Of a stretch of DNA of 64,000 nt, positions 33,234 to 41,801 are shown piece by piece. Position 1 is the stretch's first letter. Each line of letters starts with the position of its first letter. The translations under genes were made by a program, and so were the position numbers. The notes under the pieces are model-generated. The model was not told where the DNA came from. It saw nothing but the letters and a program-made list of their open reading frames with translations, and made no database searches. This DNA comes from Sphingomonas sp. PP-CE-3A-406 (lineage in GTDB: Bacteria; Pseudomonadota; Alphaproteobacteria; Sphingomonadales; Sphingomonadaceae), in assembly GCF_003688625.1 (NCBI RefSeq), contig NZ_RCWY01000004.1, positions 62,001-126,000 on the forward strand. The letters are read 5' to 3'.

Positions 33234-34544
33234 TTAACGCCTCAATCCCACATCATAGACTGAGCGGAAATCGAAGTCCTTGGCGACGAAGATCGCCGCG
33301 GTGTCGCCCTGGTTCTTCTTCAAGATCGGTTTGATGTTCATAGTTTGCTGAAGGACGGTCTGCCCGGTTTGTCCGGGAACTTGCGTGGTGTTGCTCCCCT
33401 CATTGGCGACCGCCCGACCGGCGATTTGCGAGGCATCCTCCAGCACCGAGATGACGAGCCCAACGCCGAAACGTGCCCAGAACTGGGTATCGACGCCGCC
33501 TGGCAACCCGGCCCGACCAAGGCTATCCGCTGCCGGCGACCCGAGGTCGATCGCTACGCCGCGCGGCGTCAGGGCGCGCGTCCACAGTACGAACAGGCGC
33601 GCTTGCCCCTGCGTGATGCCGCCGGAATATTGCCCGAGGACCTTGGTCCCCTTGTCGAGCAGGACGATGCGACCGTTCTCGGAATAGACATCGTGGTTGA
33701 TGACGCAGGACACGAACCCGGCCTGCGTCGAGTTGATCGCCGTTTGGAGCGTGCAGGGGATGACCGTGCCCGCACTCAGCAGAAGGTTACGGTCCGCGAC
33801 CATCGTTGCCCGGACCGTCTGGATCGCGGCATGGCCGAGCTGATCGTTGAAGTCGGTCGAACCCTTGCCCGCTTCGGCCGGATTGTCTTCGCCCGGCGCT
33901 CCGAAACCACTGGCACCGAGACCCCGCCGCGCGACGGTGGATTGTCCAGCGCCGCGCGTCCGGTCCTCGAGGTCCGTACTCTGTTGAGCGTCCGCACCGG
34001 GCGCGGAGGCGGGAAGAGCGGTCGAGGCCAGCCCGGTGTTGCCAAAGGCCATGATCGGCGATCGCCGGGCCGCATCGGCCATGGCGCGCGCCTGCTCTGC
34101 ACGTCGCTGCTCCGGAGATTGCTGTCCGTTCGCCGTGGCGGAGGCTGTCCCGCCCGTTGTCGGCACCGGATTGCCGTTGGCATCGGCGACCTGCGTCCCC
34201 GCCGCTGCGGCGATCGGCCGCCCGAAGATGTCGGTCTGCGCCGCGCCGGGCTGGCCGAGTTGACCCGCGAGCGCCGCTCGCTGGGCGTTTGGCGATCCCA
34301 TCACGTCGTCCACGGCACGGTCACTGGCCTTCGCGGGCTGCGCGGCAGCCGCGGTACTGGCCGATTGGTGAAACGCACCATAGCCTATCACGATGCCGCT
34401 TAGGGCGCCGAGCAATCCGATCCCCGCACCGATGAAGGCGAGGTTGCCCCACCCGCCGCTACGCGCGACCGGGTTATCGACCTCGCTTGGAGCAACGGTG
34501 TCGGCAGCGACATCGTCCCCGCGGTCAATCACGGTCCCGACCAT
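33234..34544 (-). CDS. virB10: VirB10 T4SS core protein
   Basis: The 436-residue protein has a short cytosolic N-terminus, one membrane helix (about residues 32-52) and a Gln/Ala/Pro-rich periplasmic linker. The C-terminal beta-barrel domain has LLSAGTVIPCTLQTAINS, LDKGTKVLGQYSGGITQGQ and VFVAKDFDF-like ending (IFVAKDFDFRSVY). It spans both membranes and transmits the energy signal to the outer-membrane pore. It ends 4 bases before virB11 and begins 1 base after virB9. Confidence 0.93.
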   Translation of the reverse strand: MVGTVIDRGDDVAADTVAPSEVDNPVARSGGWGNLAFIGAGIGLLGALSGIVIGYGAFHQSASTAAAAQPAKASDRAVDDVMGSPNAQRAALAGQLGQPGAAQTDIFGRPIAAAAGTQVADANGNPVPTTGGTASATANGQQSPEQRRAEQARAMADAARRSPIMAFGNTGLASTALPASAPGADAQQSTDLEDRTRGAGQSTVARRGLGASGFGAPGEDNPAEAGKGSTDFNDQLGHAAIQTVRATMVADRNLLLSAGTVIPCTLQTAINSTQAGFVSCVINHDVYSENGRIVLLDKGTKVLGQYSGGITQGQARLFVLWTRALTPRGVAIDLGSPAADSLGRAGLPGGVDTQFWARFGVGLVISVLEDASQIAGRAVANEGSNTTQVPGQTGQTVLQQTMNIKPILKKNQGDTAAIFVAKDFDFRSVYDVGLRR

Positions 34545-34545
34545 G

Positions 34546-35553
34546 TTACTGCCCCTTCACTTCGCGTTCGACGACATTGGAGATGGTGCCCGTTCGATCG
34601 CCGCGATCGTTGCGCAGCGGCGCCTCGTTGTAGATGCACAGCACCGTCGCCCCGCGCCGGAGGCGCAACTGACGGTAGACCGCATGGATCACGACGAAAT
34701 CCTCGCGAACATCGTAGGGGACGATCGTCTCGGTCCCGTCGACGTCGACCGCGAAGATCGAGGGAATGTCGGCGTGGCCCGGATAGCGCAGCACGGTGAA
34801 CTCGCCGTTGTCGGAGACCTCGGTGGGTTGCAGCGCGACGTCGCCCTGCACGGTATAACTCATATTCCGGGTGCCCTCGATCACGGCATGGTCGAGCGCG
34901 GCGATGGTGATGGTCGTCTCGATCGCCTTGGCGGCCTGGACCTGGGCAAGCTGCACCTGCAACGCCGCCATCGCCCGTTCCTCGCGCGGATAGCGGAATC
35001 GTACGCCGTACATCGTGGCGCCCGTCCCTAGTGCGAGGTTGAAATGATAGGTGCGCGACACGCCGCCCGCGTTGGTGACGACGATCAGGTTGGTTCCTCC
35101 AGCCCTCTCGCGGGGTTTGAGAAAGACGATGTTTCCAACGGGCGCGATCTGCCAGGAGACGGTATCGCCCAAGGCGGCCTGCGTGACCGTTTCGCCGGGC
35201 CCGAACTGGATCTCGATCGCGTGCCGGAAACTGCCGACGATCGTCACCACCTGATCTGGATCGTAGTTGACGTTGCGAACGCGAGCGTCCTTGGCCCCAG
35301 GGACGGGGGTCTCCGACGCGAACGCAGGCTGTGGCGCGAGCGTGACTGCCGCGGCACCCAGAACCGAGAACGCGACGAGGCGGAGCCACACCGCCCCGAC
35401 CCCGCGCCAGAAGCGGTTCCTGGCGCCATCCTCCGTCAGCACCAACGCCGTCGTCGGCGGTGACAGGCGCAGACCCAGCTCTTTGCGGAGCGCGGGCATG
35501 AAGGGGACGGCAACACGGTCGCCATTGTCCGACGTATTTGGCTGATCGCTCAT
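34546..35553 (-). CDS. virB9: VirB9 T4SS core protein
   Basis: The 335-residue protein is longer than usual. It has about 90 N-terminal residues including a hydrophobic segment (VAFSVLGAAAVTLAPQPAFA) before the conserved domain that begins DARVRNVNYDPDQVVTIVGS. The C-terminal outer-membrane domain includes GEFTVLRYPGHADIPSIFAV. The extra N-terminal piece resembles a cytosolic tail plus membrane helix rather than a simple signal peptide. Confidence 0.9.
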   Translation of the reverse strand: MSDQPNTSDNGDRVAVPFMPALRKELGLRLSPPTTALVLTEDGARNRFWRGVGAVWLRLVAFSVLGAAAVTLAPQPAFASETPVPGAKDARVRNVNYDPDQVVTIVGSFRHAIEIQFGPGETVTQAALGDTVSWQIAPVGNIVFLKPRERAGGTNLIVVTNAGGVSRTYHFNLALGTGATMYGVRFRYPREERAMAALQVQLAQVQAAKAIETTITIAALDHAVIEGTRNMSYTVQGDVALQPTEVSDNGEFTVLRYPGHADIPSIFAVDVDGTETIVPYDVREDFVVIHAVYRQLRLRRGATVLCIYNEAPLRNDRGDRTGTISNVVEREVKGQ

Positions 35554-35554
35554 G

Positions 35555-36232
35555 TCACGCCTCCGGGTCAGAACGATAATTCACGACCTGGAAGCCGAGC
35601 GGATTGATATTCCGATCCTTCTCATGCTCCGGCGCCGTCGTGTATCTGAAGGTCATGATCGCGTTCCAATTCTGCGCGATCGGCGTGTTCTGCCCGAAGG
35701 TGATGATCTTCGTGAAGCGGACCTGCGCCACGGTAGGACTGAGGAAACTGATCGTTCTTATCGAGATCGAGACGAAGCCCTTGTCGCCATAGATGTTGGA
35801 CGGAGCGTTCTTGTTGTTGGCCTGAACGCTGTTGAGGTAACGAGCGCTCTCGGCGGAATCGCTGGTAAGCATGACCGTATAGGCGTTCTCGCGCGCGGCA
35901 TCGTTGAGCCAGCCTTCGCGCAACCGCACATATTGCGAGATGAAGTAGCGGTTGACCGCATCCTCATAGGTGCGCGGCTGCGGCCCCTTGAGCGCGGTCA
36001 CGACCTGCGTCTCGCCCGAGCTCTTGTCGACCCTGATGACATAGGGCTCGACGGTCTTCAGCGGGCTGAGCATCGCGACTGCCGCAACTGACGCCACAGC
36101 GAGCGTGCACGCAGCCGCCGCAACGCCCCAGGCGAGCCGCTTGGACTGGATCGCCGCACGCATACGGTCATATTCCCACGTCCTCGATGTCTCGTAGTAT
36201 TTCTCTTTATCTTCGGCCTTCACCGCGCCCAT
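35555..36232 (-). CDS. virB8: VirB8 T4SS inner-membrane protein
   Basis: The 225-residue protein has a cytosolic N-terminus (with KEKYYETSRTWEYDRM), one membrane helix (about residues 35-55) and a periplasmic NTF2-like domain. The domain contains LKTVEPYVIRVDKSSGETQVV, REGWLNDAARENAY and NPLGFQVVNYR. It nucleates assembly of the complex. It stops 1 base before the virB9 start. Confidence 0.93.
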   Translation of the reverse strand: MGAVKAEDKEKYYETSRTWEYDRMRAAIQSKRLAWGVAAAACTLAVASVAAVAMLSPLKTVEPYVIRVDKSSGETQVVTALKGPQPRTYEDAVNRYFISQYVRLREGWLNDAARENAYTVMLTSDSAESARYLNSVQANNKNAPSNIYGDKGFVSISIRTISFLSPTVAQVRFTKIITFGQNTPIAQNWNAIMTFRYTTAPEHEKDRNINPLGFQVVNYRSDPEA

Positions 36233-36245
36233 GGCGTCGATCCCT

Positions 36246-36581
36246 TCAGCAGGAGGAGTAGGTCGGCGCGACGTCCTGCGCGGACGTGCGTGGCGCCGAT
36301 CGCGGGATATTCATGGCCCCAGGTCCGATTGGGGCGGCAGGCGGACCTCCGGCACCGGGCGTAGGGGGCGGTGCGGGCTCGCGTGATGGAGGAACCACCA
36401 TCGACTGCCCTGCGCCCTGCTGTGACGCCGGCAGTGGCACCGGCAAGCTTGGCAGGATCGACCCGTAGAGGTTGGCGGGACGCCGGTGTTTGCCGTCGCA
36501 CACCGAGACGGGCTTGATATGGGTCCCGGTGCAGCCGCCAAGCACAAGCGTGCCGATCGCCACGATGGTCAGCCTTTTCAT
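36246..36581 (-). CDS. VirB7-like lipoprotein
   Basis: The 111-residue protein has a lipoprotein signal with lipobox LGGC (about residue 16), a second Cys (SVCDG) and a long Pro/Ala-rich C-terminal tail. Position between virB6 and virB8 and the lipobox support a VirB7 role, binding VirB9 at the outer membrane. It is longer than classical VirB7 (about 50 residues). I use ATG 36581; the longer frame from 36629 lacks a leader. Confidence 0.7.
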   Translation of the reverse strand: MKRLTIVAIGTLVLGGCTGTHIKPVSVCDGKHRRPANLYGSILPSLPVPLPASQQGAGQSMVVPPSREPAPPPTPGAGGPPAAPIGPGAMNIPRSAPRTSAQDVAPTYSSC

Positions 36582-36650
36582 ACCGTCTCCGTTCGTAAGG
36601 TCCCGCGCCTGCGGTGTTCCGTGTTTCATGGTTCTGGACTGGCAGCCGGC

Positions 36651-37715
36651 CTAATTGGACCGAGATGCCGAGCCGCCCGTGCCGCTTCCTCCTGCGGGGG
36701 GACGGTTCGCCTGCGTCGCGCGCCGGAACATGAGCCGGTTGGTCAACATGTTCGCCCCGGTCTGCAGGAAGCCATGGCCGCCAGATGACGCACCCCCCGA
36801 GATACCCGCAGCGATGGCCGGCGATTGAAAGAAGAAGATCGTGCCGACGATGTAGATCGCCGCGCAGGCGATCGTCGCGACGAGCATCACGGCAGCTTTC
36901 AGAACGATGTAGCCGTTCTGCGCCATGACGAAGGACGAGCCGTCTTCGGGGATCGATCCCATGATGCCGTCCATGGCGGCTTCCTGGAGGCCGGTGATGA
37001 ACTTGGTCATGATTGCCATGACGACCATCAGCAGGATGAAATTGACGGTCTGCTTCAGCCACCCGTCGAACAGCCAGCGGGAGGAGTTGAAAAGCAGACA
37101 CGCCAGCGCGAGCGGCGCGAGCGCGACGCAGATCGCAACGGACAGCTTGGCAAAAATGACGATGCAAAAGCCGATCGACGCCGACATAAACGCGAAGATG
37201 TAGAGGACGGCGACACACAGATAGGTGATCAGGGTGGCGCTGAGCTGGATCACGGGTGTGCGAAAGTCTGTGATGCCCTTCTGCTCTTGCGATTGAACTT
37301 TCAGGTTCGCGTTGACCAACTTTTCCGAGAGCTTGCCGGTATCGGCGACATAGGTATCGAAGGTGGTGCCCGGGTTGGTGACGGGCGTGCCCGATCCAGC
37401 CGCGATGATCTCGCTTGGCAAGTTGGTGACCACGTTCACCACGAACGCCGAATAGCCAACCGCGCTGGCAGCGGCGAGGGCGAACCCGACCTTACCAGCC
37501 TGGAATACCAGCTCGCGAAGTGGAGCCTGGATAGCCCCTCGTAGCACGGCAAAGCCGAGCAGCAGGAAGTAGATGATCGCTGCCAGGGCCAAAGGCGCTG
37601 CAACGAAACTGACGAGCCCCGCTCCGAAGCTCGCAACCGAGGTCGCTATGGCGGTTTCCACATACGAATACATCGTCGTGAACAGCGTCATGATGTTGGG
37701 TGGGCCGGCAGCCAT
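36651..37715 (-). CDS. virB6: VirB6 T4SS polytopic membrane protein
   Basis: The 354-residue protein has about six to seven hydrophobic segments and the family centre SIGFCIVIFAKLSVAICVALAPLALACLLF, RWLFDGWLKQTVNFIL. It forms part of the inner-membrane channel. Ser/Gly-rich C-terminus. Located between the EexN-like lipoprotein and the VirB7-like gene. Confidence 0.9.
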   Translation of the reverse strand: MAAGPPNIMTLFTTMYSYVETAIATSVASFGAGLVSFVAAPLALAAIIYFLLLGFAVLRGAIQAPLRELVFQAGKVGFALAAASAVGYSAFVVNVVTNLPSEIIAAGSGTPVTNPGTTFDTYVADTGKLSEKLVNANLKVQSQEQKGITDFRTPVIQLSATLITYLCVAVLYIFAFMSASIGFCIVIFAKLSVAICVALAPLALACLLFNSSRWLFDGWLKQTVNFILLMVVMAIMTKFITGLQEAAMDGIMGSIPEDGSSFVMAQNGYIVLKAAVMLVATIACAAIYIVGTIFFFQSPAIAAGISGGASSGGHGFLQTGANMLTNRLMFRRATQANRPPAGGSGTGGSASRSN

Positions 37716-37760
37716 TGGATGAGGTTCCGATCTTCGGCGATCAAGGCGCAGCGATTAAAT

Positions 37761-38033
37761 CTACTTCTTGCGGATCGTGCTCTGTTTGAAGAAGTCCGCC
37801 TCTTCGTTGCCGGCCTTGGTCTGGGCGACCGAGATGGTCGCGTCACCGGTCGTCGCGCACATCTTGGCCTTCTGATCCGCAGGGAGATGGCTGTATTCCC
37901 CCGCATCGCACTTCGCCTGCCACTGCGAGAGGAGTTGAGGACTGGCGATCAGCTCCTTGGCGGTAGGCACCACGACGTTCTGTTGGCATCCGCAGACGAC
38001 GAGCAACGAGCAGAGGGATAGTATCTTGCGCAT
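37761..38033 (-). CDS. EexN-like entry-exclusion lipoprotein
   Basis: The 90-residue protein has a lipobox (LVVCGC, about residues 11-16). A small domain with LSQWQAKCDAGEYSHL and KMCATTGDA follows, like EexN/TrbK-type exclusion lipoproteins encoded between virB5 and virB6. It would block redundant mating. Its last residues (EEADFFKQSTIRKK) closely resemble the end of the neighbouring VirB5 (DEAAFFSANTIRK). The ATG at 38033 lies 2 bases beyond the virB5 stop, and AGGAAG inside the end of virB5 serves as its Shine-Dalgarno. Confidence 0.7.
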   Translation of the reverse strand: MRKILSLCSLLVVCGCQQNVVVPTAKELIASPQLLSQWQAKCDAGEYSHLPADQKAKMCATTGDATISVAQTKAGNEEADFFKQSTIRKK

Positions 38034-38035
38034 GA

Positions 38036-38761
38036 TCACTTCCTGATCGTGTTGGCACTGAAGAATGCTGCTTCATCGCGACCGGCCGCCACTTGCGCTG
38101 CGCTGATCTGCATGTTCGCCTGACCGGCCTGCGCCATCTGGATCGCCTGCATCTTGAGCATATCGTTTTGAAGCTGTGCCTGTTCGACCGAGATCCGGGC
38201 TTGCAGATCCATCACGTCCTTGGGATCTTTGGCATACGACAGTTGCTCGCGGAGCTGGTCGAGGCCCTGCATCCGGGTCTGGGCGATGCTGAGCGTATTC
38301 TCGCCCAGCGCGGCCGTGGCAGCCGATGAGCTGGTCGCATCCTTGAGCGCCTGGTTGTAGGCCAGATCCGCGTCGGAGGACGACGTTGCCGGCAGCGCGT
38401 ACCGAGATTGGATGCTCGATGCGAGCGAACCGAGCGGACCGATCTTCGACAGGTCGCCACCGAGCAACGTCGAGGCGTCGATTGTCGTGTTGGGCAGGAT
38501 GTTGCGCACTTGCGCGTTGAGCAATTGCGGGGCGAGCGCGTTAACGTTGGTCAGCTTTTGAAGCGAGCTGAGCGTCGTCGTCGCCGTCTGGATCTGCTGC
38601 TCGCCCTGCTGAATCATTTTGACCGTGTTCTGAACCTGGGCGAGCGCCTGCACATAGGTCGAGGTGTCGAACACAGGGATGCCCTGTGCAGCGGCCGGCG
38701 ACGTAAACGCGACGATCGCGACCGGCGCGGCTGCAACCATGATGATGCGCTTGAGCGACAT
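38036..38761 (-). CDS. virB5: VirB5 minor pilin
   Basis: The 241-residue exported protein has a signal peptide (ending AAAQ). A helical rich domain with TYVQALAQVQNTVKMIQQGEQQIQ and QARISVEQAQLQNDMLKMQAIQ is typical of VirB5/TrbJ pilus-tip proteins. The ATG at 38761 follows AAAGGAG within the end of virB4, 1 base after its stop. The C-terminus shares a motif with the next gene. Confidence 0.88.
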   Translation of the reverse strand: MSLKRIIMVAAAPVAIVAFTSPAAAQGIPVFDTSTYVQALAQVQNTVKMIQQGEQQIQTATTTLSSLQKLTNVNALAPQLLNAQVRNILPNTTIDASTLLGGDLSKIGPLGSLASSIQSRYALPATSSSDADLAYNQALKDATSSSAATAALGENTLSIAQTRMQGLDQLREQLSYAKDPKDVMDLQARISVEQAQLQNDMLKMQAIQMAQAGQANMQISAAQVAAGRDEAAFFSANTIRK

Positions 38762-38762
38762 G

Positions 38763-41129
38763 TCAGCTTCTCCTTTGGTTGGCATAGAAATGCGGCAGCC
38801 ACGCCGCAGGATCGTTGCCCGCCAGGGCAATGGCCTCCTCCATGGCGACGAGGGTTTCCTCGCGGCCAGAAAGCACTTTCAGCTCATTGGGCATCCCGCC
38901 GAGATCGAGCTTTGCAACGATCGAGGTATGCCCTTGCTTGACCAGAAAGGTCCGGCTCTCCGGCGTCAGATCCTCACGGATCAGCCGGTACTCCGCGTCC
39001 GTCAGGCCGAGCCCGTCGCAATAATCCGATCGCTTGGCGTCCGAGTTTGGAAGCAAGATCTTGGTCGCGGTCTGCTCGATGATCGAGTGCGCGATCGGCG
39101 AGCGCAGCGCATCGGCCGGGGACTGCGTGCCAAATACCATGAAGGCGTTGCGCTTACGGAAGGTCTTGAGACCGTCCTGCGCGAACGCCCGAAAGGCTTC
39201 GTCCTGAAGCGCCTTCCAGAACTCGTCTACGTCGACCACGACACGCTGCCCGTCCAGCAGCTCGTCGACGCGGTGGAAGAGGTACAACATCGTGGGAGTG
39301 CGGATCTCCGGGTTCTCCAGGAAGTCCGTCATGTCGAAGCCGATGAACCGCGCCGACATCGACACCTCGTCCTGCGGACCATCGAAAGCCCAGCCGAGCG
39401 GGCCGCCCAGACACCAGCGCTCCAGCCGCGCACCAATGCCCTCCGCATCGGCGTAGCCCAGCATTTCGCGCAACGCGCTGAACGAGCGCGACGGCGCCGG
39501 CAGCCGCATCACCGCCTCGATACCCTCGTCGATCAGTCGCTCTTCGGCGACGCTGAGAGGGCGGTTTTCCCGGCGTACCAGAACACGGATAAACTGCCGC
39601 AGAAACGCGATGTCGTGCGGAGACGGGGTGAGGCCCTTCAACGGCGCGAAGCCGGTGGGCTCGCCGTCGCGCAGCGCCAAATAGGTGCCGCCACAAGCGC
39701 GCACGAAGATCTCGGCACCGCGGTCCTTGTCGAAAAACACCTGTTTCGCGCCGGTCTTTTCGAGCTGCGCTTGCAGGAAGTTCTGCAGCACCGTCTTGCC
39801 GCCACCGGTTGGCCCGATGATGAGCGTGTGGCCGATGTCGGCACGGTGAAAATTGAACCAGAAGGACGAGCCCGCGCGCGTCTTGAGCAGCGTTACCGCC
39901 TCGCCCCAGTGGTTCCCCGACTTGCGGCCGGCCGGGAAGGTGTAGAACGGGCTCAGGCCTGCAAAATTGCGTGTGTTGATGACCGCGGGGCGCGCGCGCA
40001 TCCTGAAATTGCCGGGAAGCTGCGCCCAGAAGGCGGCTTCCAGCGCGACGTCCTCGCGCGCCATCACCATGCCCGTATCGGCCGCTGCCGATCGGGCTAT
40101 CGACAAGCGTTCCAGCAGCCGCTTCGGGTTCTCGTCGATGACCGCGATCGAGAGGTGATGCTCGCCCATGGCGAAGCGGTTCGCCATGAGATCGTCGACG
40201 CCGTCGAGCAGTTCCTCCGCCTGGCTGACGCCGGCATCGTCCGAGGAGACCATTTGCTTGTATTTTTTCGTGAACCGCTCGCTCGCGACCGACTTCACCA
40301 ACGGCGCGAAACTCTGGGTCAGCACGAACGGGAAGTCGAGCGTGAGCAGGCTGTTGAACTGACCGGTCCGCGTGCTGGCGACATACTCGCGCACACCGAA
40401 CATGCCGAGGAAATGCGACGTGTGCGGCAGCCGGATCTCGGCCGCCTCGCGACCGAACACCACGCGTGAGGCATACAGGGCTTGGCCCAGCCTGCCGTCG
40501 AGCAGCGGCACGCGGATGCGGTCGCCGGTCAGGATGAAGTGCAGCACCTCCATCGGTCGTGAAAAAAGGACGCCGTTGTGCTCATACAGCGAGAGCGGCT
40601 CTGGCGCGACATCGGCGAGCAGCGTTTCGAAGTCGCGGCACTTGTCCGCCATGATAGTGAGCGCGCGATGGTCAATCTCGGCGTTGGCTTTTCGCCTGGA
40701 GAAAAGCCGCGTCACTTGCTCGCCGGCCATGCTCGACGGCCGGACGATGATCGTGACGTAGAACTCGTTGTGGTAGAGGACTTTCTCCTTCAGCGTGTCG
40801 GCGTATTTCTCCTGCAAGGTTCGCGCGAAGTCGGAGTGGAAGTCGCCACCGAGAACAGGGTCGGTCGCTGTCCGCACGAGATGGGTCCACAGCGCGACGC
40901 GATCGTCACCGATCGAGCGCCACGCGATGTTGAGCTTGTTATGCCAGGTGTTGAGGTCGCCGATGTCGCTGGTCTCGAACGGCCGCCCATCGACGCGGTA
41001 CATGCGCATGAGCGAGCCGTCTTCGAGGGCAACCAGCGTGTCGTCGACGTGCCGCGTGTAAGGAATGAACTTGATGTCATCCGTCTCGCGAACCGCGATC
41101 TTCTTATGCCTCAGCCTGGTATCAGTCAT
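38763..41129 (-). CDS. virB4: VirB4 T4SS ATPase
   Basis: The 788-residue ATPase has a CagE/TrbE/VirB4 N-terminal domain and a RecA-like C-terminal half with Walker A GPTGGGKT (439-446) and Walker B RVVVDVDEFWKALQ. The motif TQSPADAL follows in the expected place. It energises pilin extraction and secretion. It overlaps virB3 by 8 bases. Confidence 0.95.
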   Translation of the reverse strand: MTDTRLRHKKIAVRETDDIKFIPYTRHVDDTLVALEDGSLMRMYRVDGRPFETSDIGDLNTWHNKLNIAWRSIGDDRVALWTHLVRTATDPVLGGDFHSDFARTLQEKYADTLKEKVLYHNEFYVTIIVRPSSMAGEQVTRLFSRRKANAEIDHRALTIMADKCRDFETLLADVAPEPLSLYEHNGVLFSRPMEVLHFILTGDRIRVPLLDGRLGQALYASRVVFGREAAEIRLPHTSHFLGMFGVREYVASTRTGQFNSLLTLDFPFVLTQSFAPLVKSVASERFTKKYKQMVSSDDAGVSQAEELLDGVDDLMANRFAMGEHHLSIAVIDENPKRLLERLSIARSAAADTGMVMAREDVALEAAFWAQLPGNFRMRARPAVINTRNFAGLSPFYTFPAGRKSGNHWGEAVTLLKTRAGSSFWFNFHRADIGHTLIIGPTGGGKTVLQNFLQAQLEKTGAKQVFFDKDRGAEIFVRACGGTYLALRDGEPTGFAPLKGLTPSPHDIAFLRQFIRVLVRRENRPLSVAEERLIDEGIEAVMRLPAPSRSFSALREMLGYADAEGIGARLERWCLGGPLGWAFDGPQDEVSMSARFIGFDMTDFLENPEIRTPTMLYLFHRVDELLDGQRVVVDVDEFWKALQDEAFRAFAQDGLKTFRKRNAFMVFGTQSPADALRSPIAHSIIEQTATKILLPNSDAKRSDYCDGLGLTDAEYRLIREDLTPESRTFLVKQGHTSIVAKLDLGGMPNELKVLSGREETLVAMEEAIALAGNDPAAWLPHFYANQRRS

Positions 41130-41463
41130 TGCCGAAATGCTTCCGCTTCACGCCTTTGGCGAGGCGGACGGGTGAGTAGCTCCCGCCGCCCCAGAACTTG
41201 CGGTTCTTGGATAGGAAGCCGGTCTGGAACCACAGGCCCCACAGCCGGAACGCGTTGAAGTCGTAGTGACAGATCATGCGTGCCGGGAAGTAGAGCGCTC
41301 CGAACAAGGCCAGGGGGTAAAACGGATTATGGAAAACCCCCCAGATCACCATGCAGACCATGATGATCGGCAGGATCGCCTCGAGCGGCAATCCCATGAA
41401 CACCGATGGTCTGGTCAGGGCGAGGAACACCTTATCCTCGGCGAGCCTATCCGCGTCAGCCAC
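41122..41463 (-). CDS. virB3: VirB3 T4SS protein
   Basis: The 113-residue protein has the VirB3 pattern: FLALTRPSVFMGLPLEAILP followed by a hydrophobic hairpin, then AGxx-like KNRKFWGGGSYSPVRL. It associates with VirB4 at the inner membrane. Its 5' end overlaps virB2 by 8 bases. Confidence 0.93.
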   Translation of the reverse strand: MADADRLAEDKVFLALTRPSVFMGLPLEAILPIIMVCMVIWGVFHNPFYPLALFGALYFPARMICHYDFNAFRLWGLWFQTGFLSKNRKFWGGGSYSPVRLAKGVKRKHFGND

Positions 41464-41779
41464 CCGAGCTGCTCATCCAGCCGACGATCGTCGTGGCCGA
41501 AAAAATGATACCGATGCCAATCAGCACCGTGACCGCTTTTCCCCAGTCCATCCGACCGGTCAGCTTGGCATAGCCGACCGCCATGACGGCGATGACGCCG
41601 ACCACGGACGCAACGGTAGTCATCCATGCCTTGATAGTGTTGAGACCACCTTCGATCGCGGTTCCATCGGCAAAGGCCGGCTGGGCGATCGAAATGAGGG
41701 CGAGCGCACCGACAAAGCCGATGACCTGCCGCGCGCGGGCGTCGGACAACATCCGGCCCATGCCTTGAGTGAACTTCAT
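41456..41779 (-). CDS. virB2: VirB2 major pilin
   Basis: The 107-residue prepilin has a long signal sequence (cleavage near AFADG). Two hydrophobic helices (TVASVVGVIAVMAVGYAKL and AVTVLIGIGIIFSATTIVGW) are joined by the TGRMDW loop. The ATG at 41779 is preceded by GGAG; ATG 41791 is an alternative. The protein forms the conjugative pilus. Confidence 0.92.
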   Translation of the reverse strand: MKFTQGMGRMLSDARARQVIGFVGALALISIAQPAFADGTAIEGGLNTIKAWMTTVASVVGVIAVMAVGYAKLTGRMDWGKAVTVLIGIGIIFSATTIVGWMSSSGG

Positions 41780-41801
41780 ACGGGTCTCCATGGCTTGGGG
41801 T

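Noticed and set aside
38664..40469. 600-codon open frame on the plus strand opposite virB4/virB5
   Set aside because: It is antisense to clear T4SS genes, has no family features and reflects high-GC codon structure.
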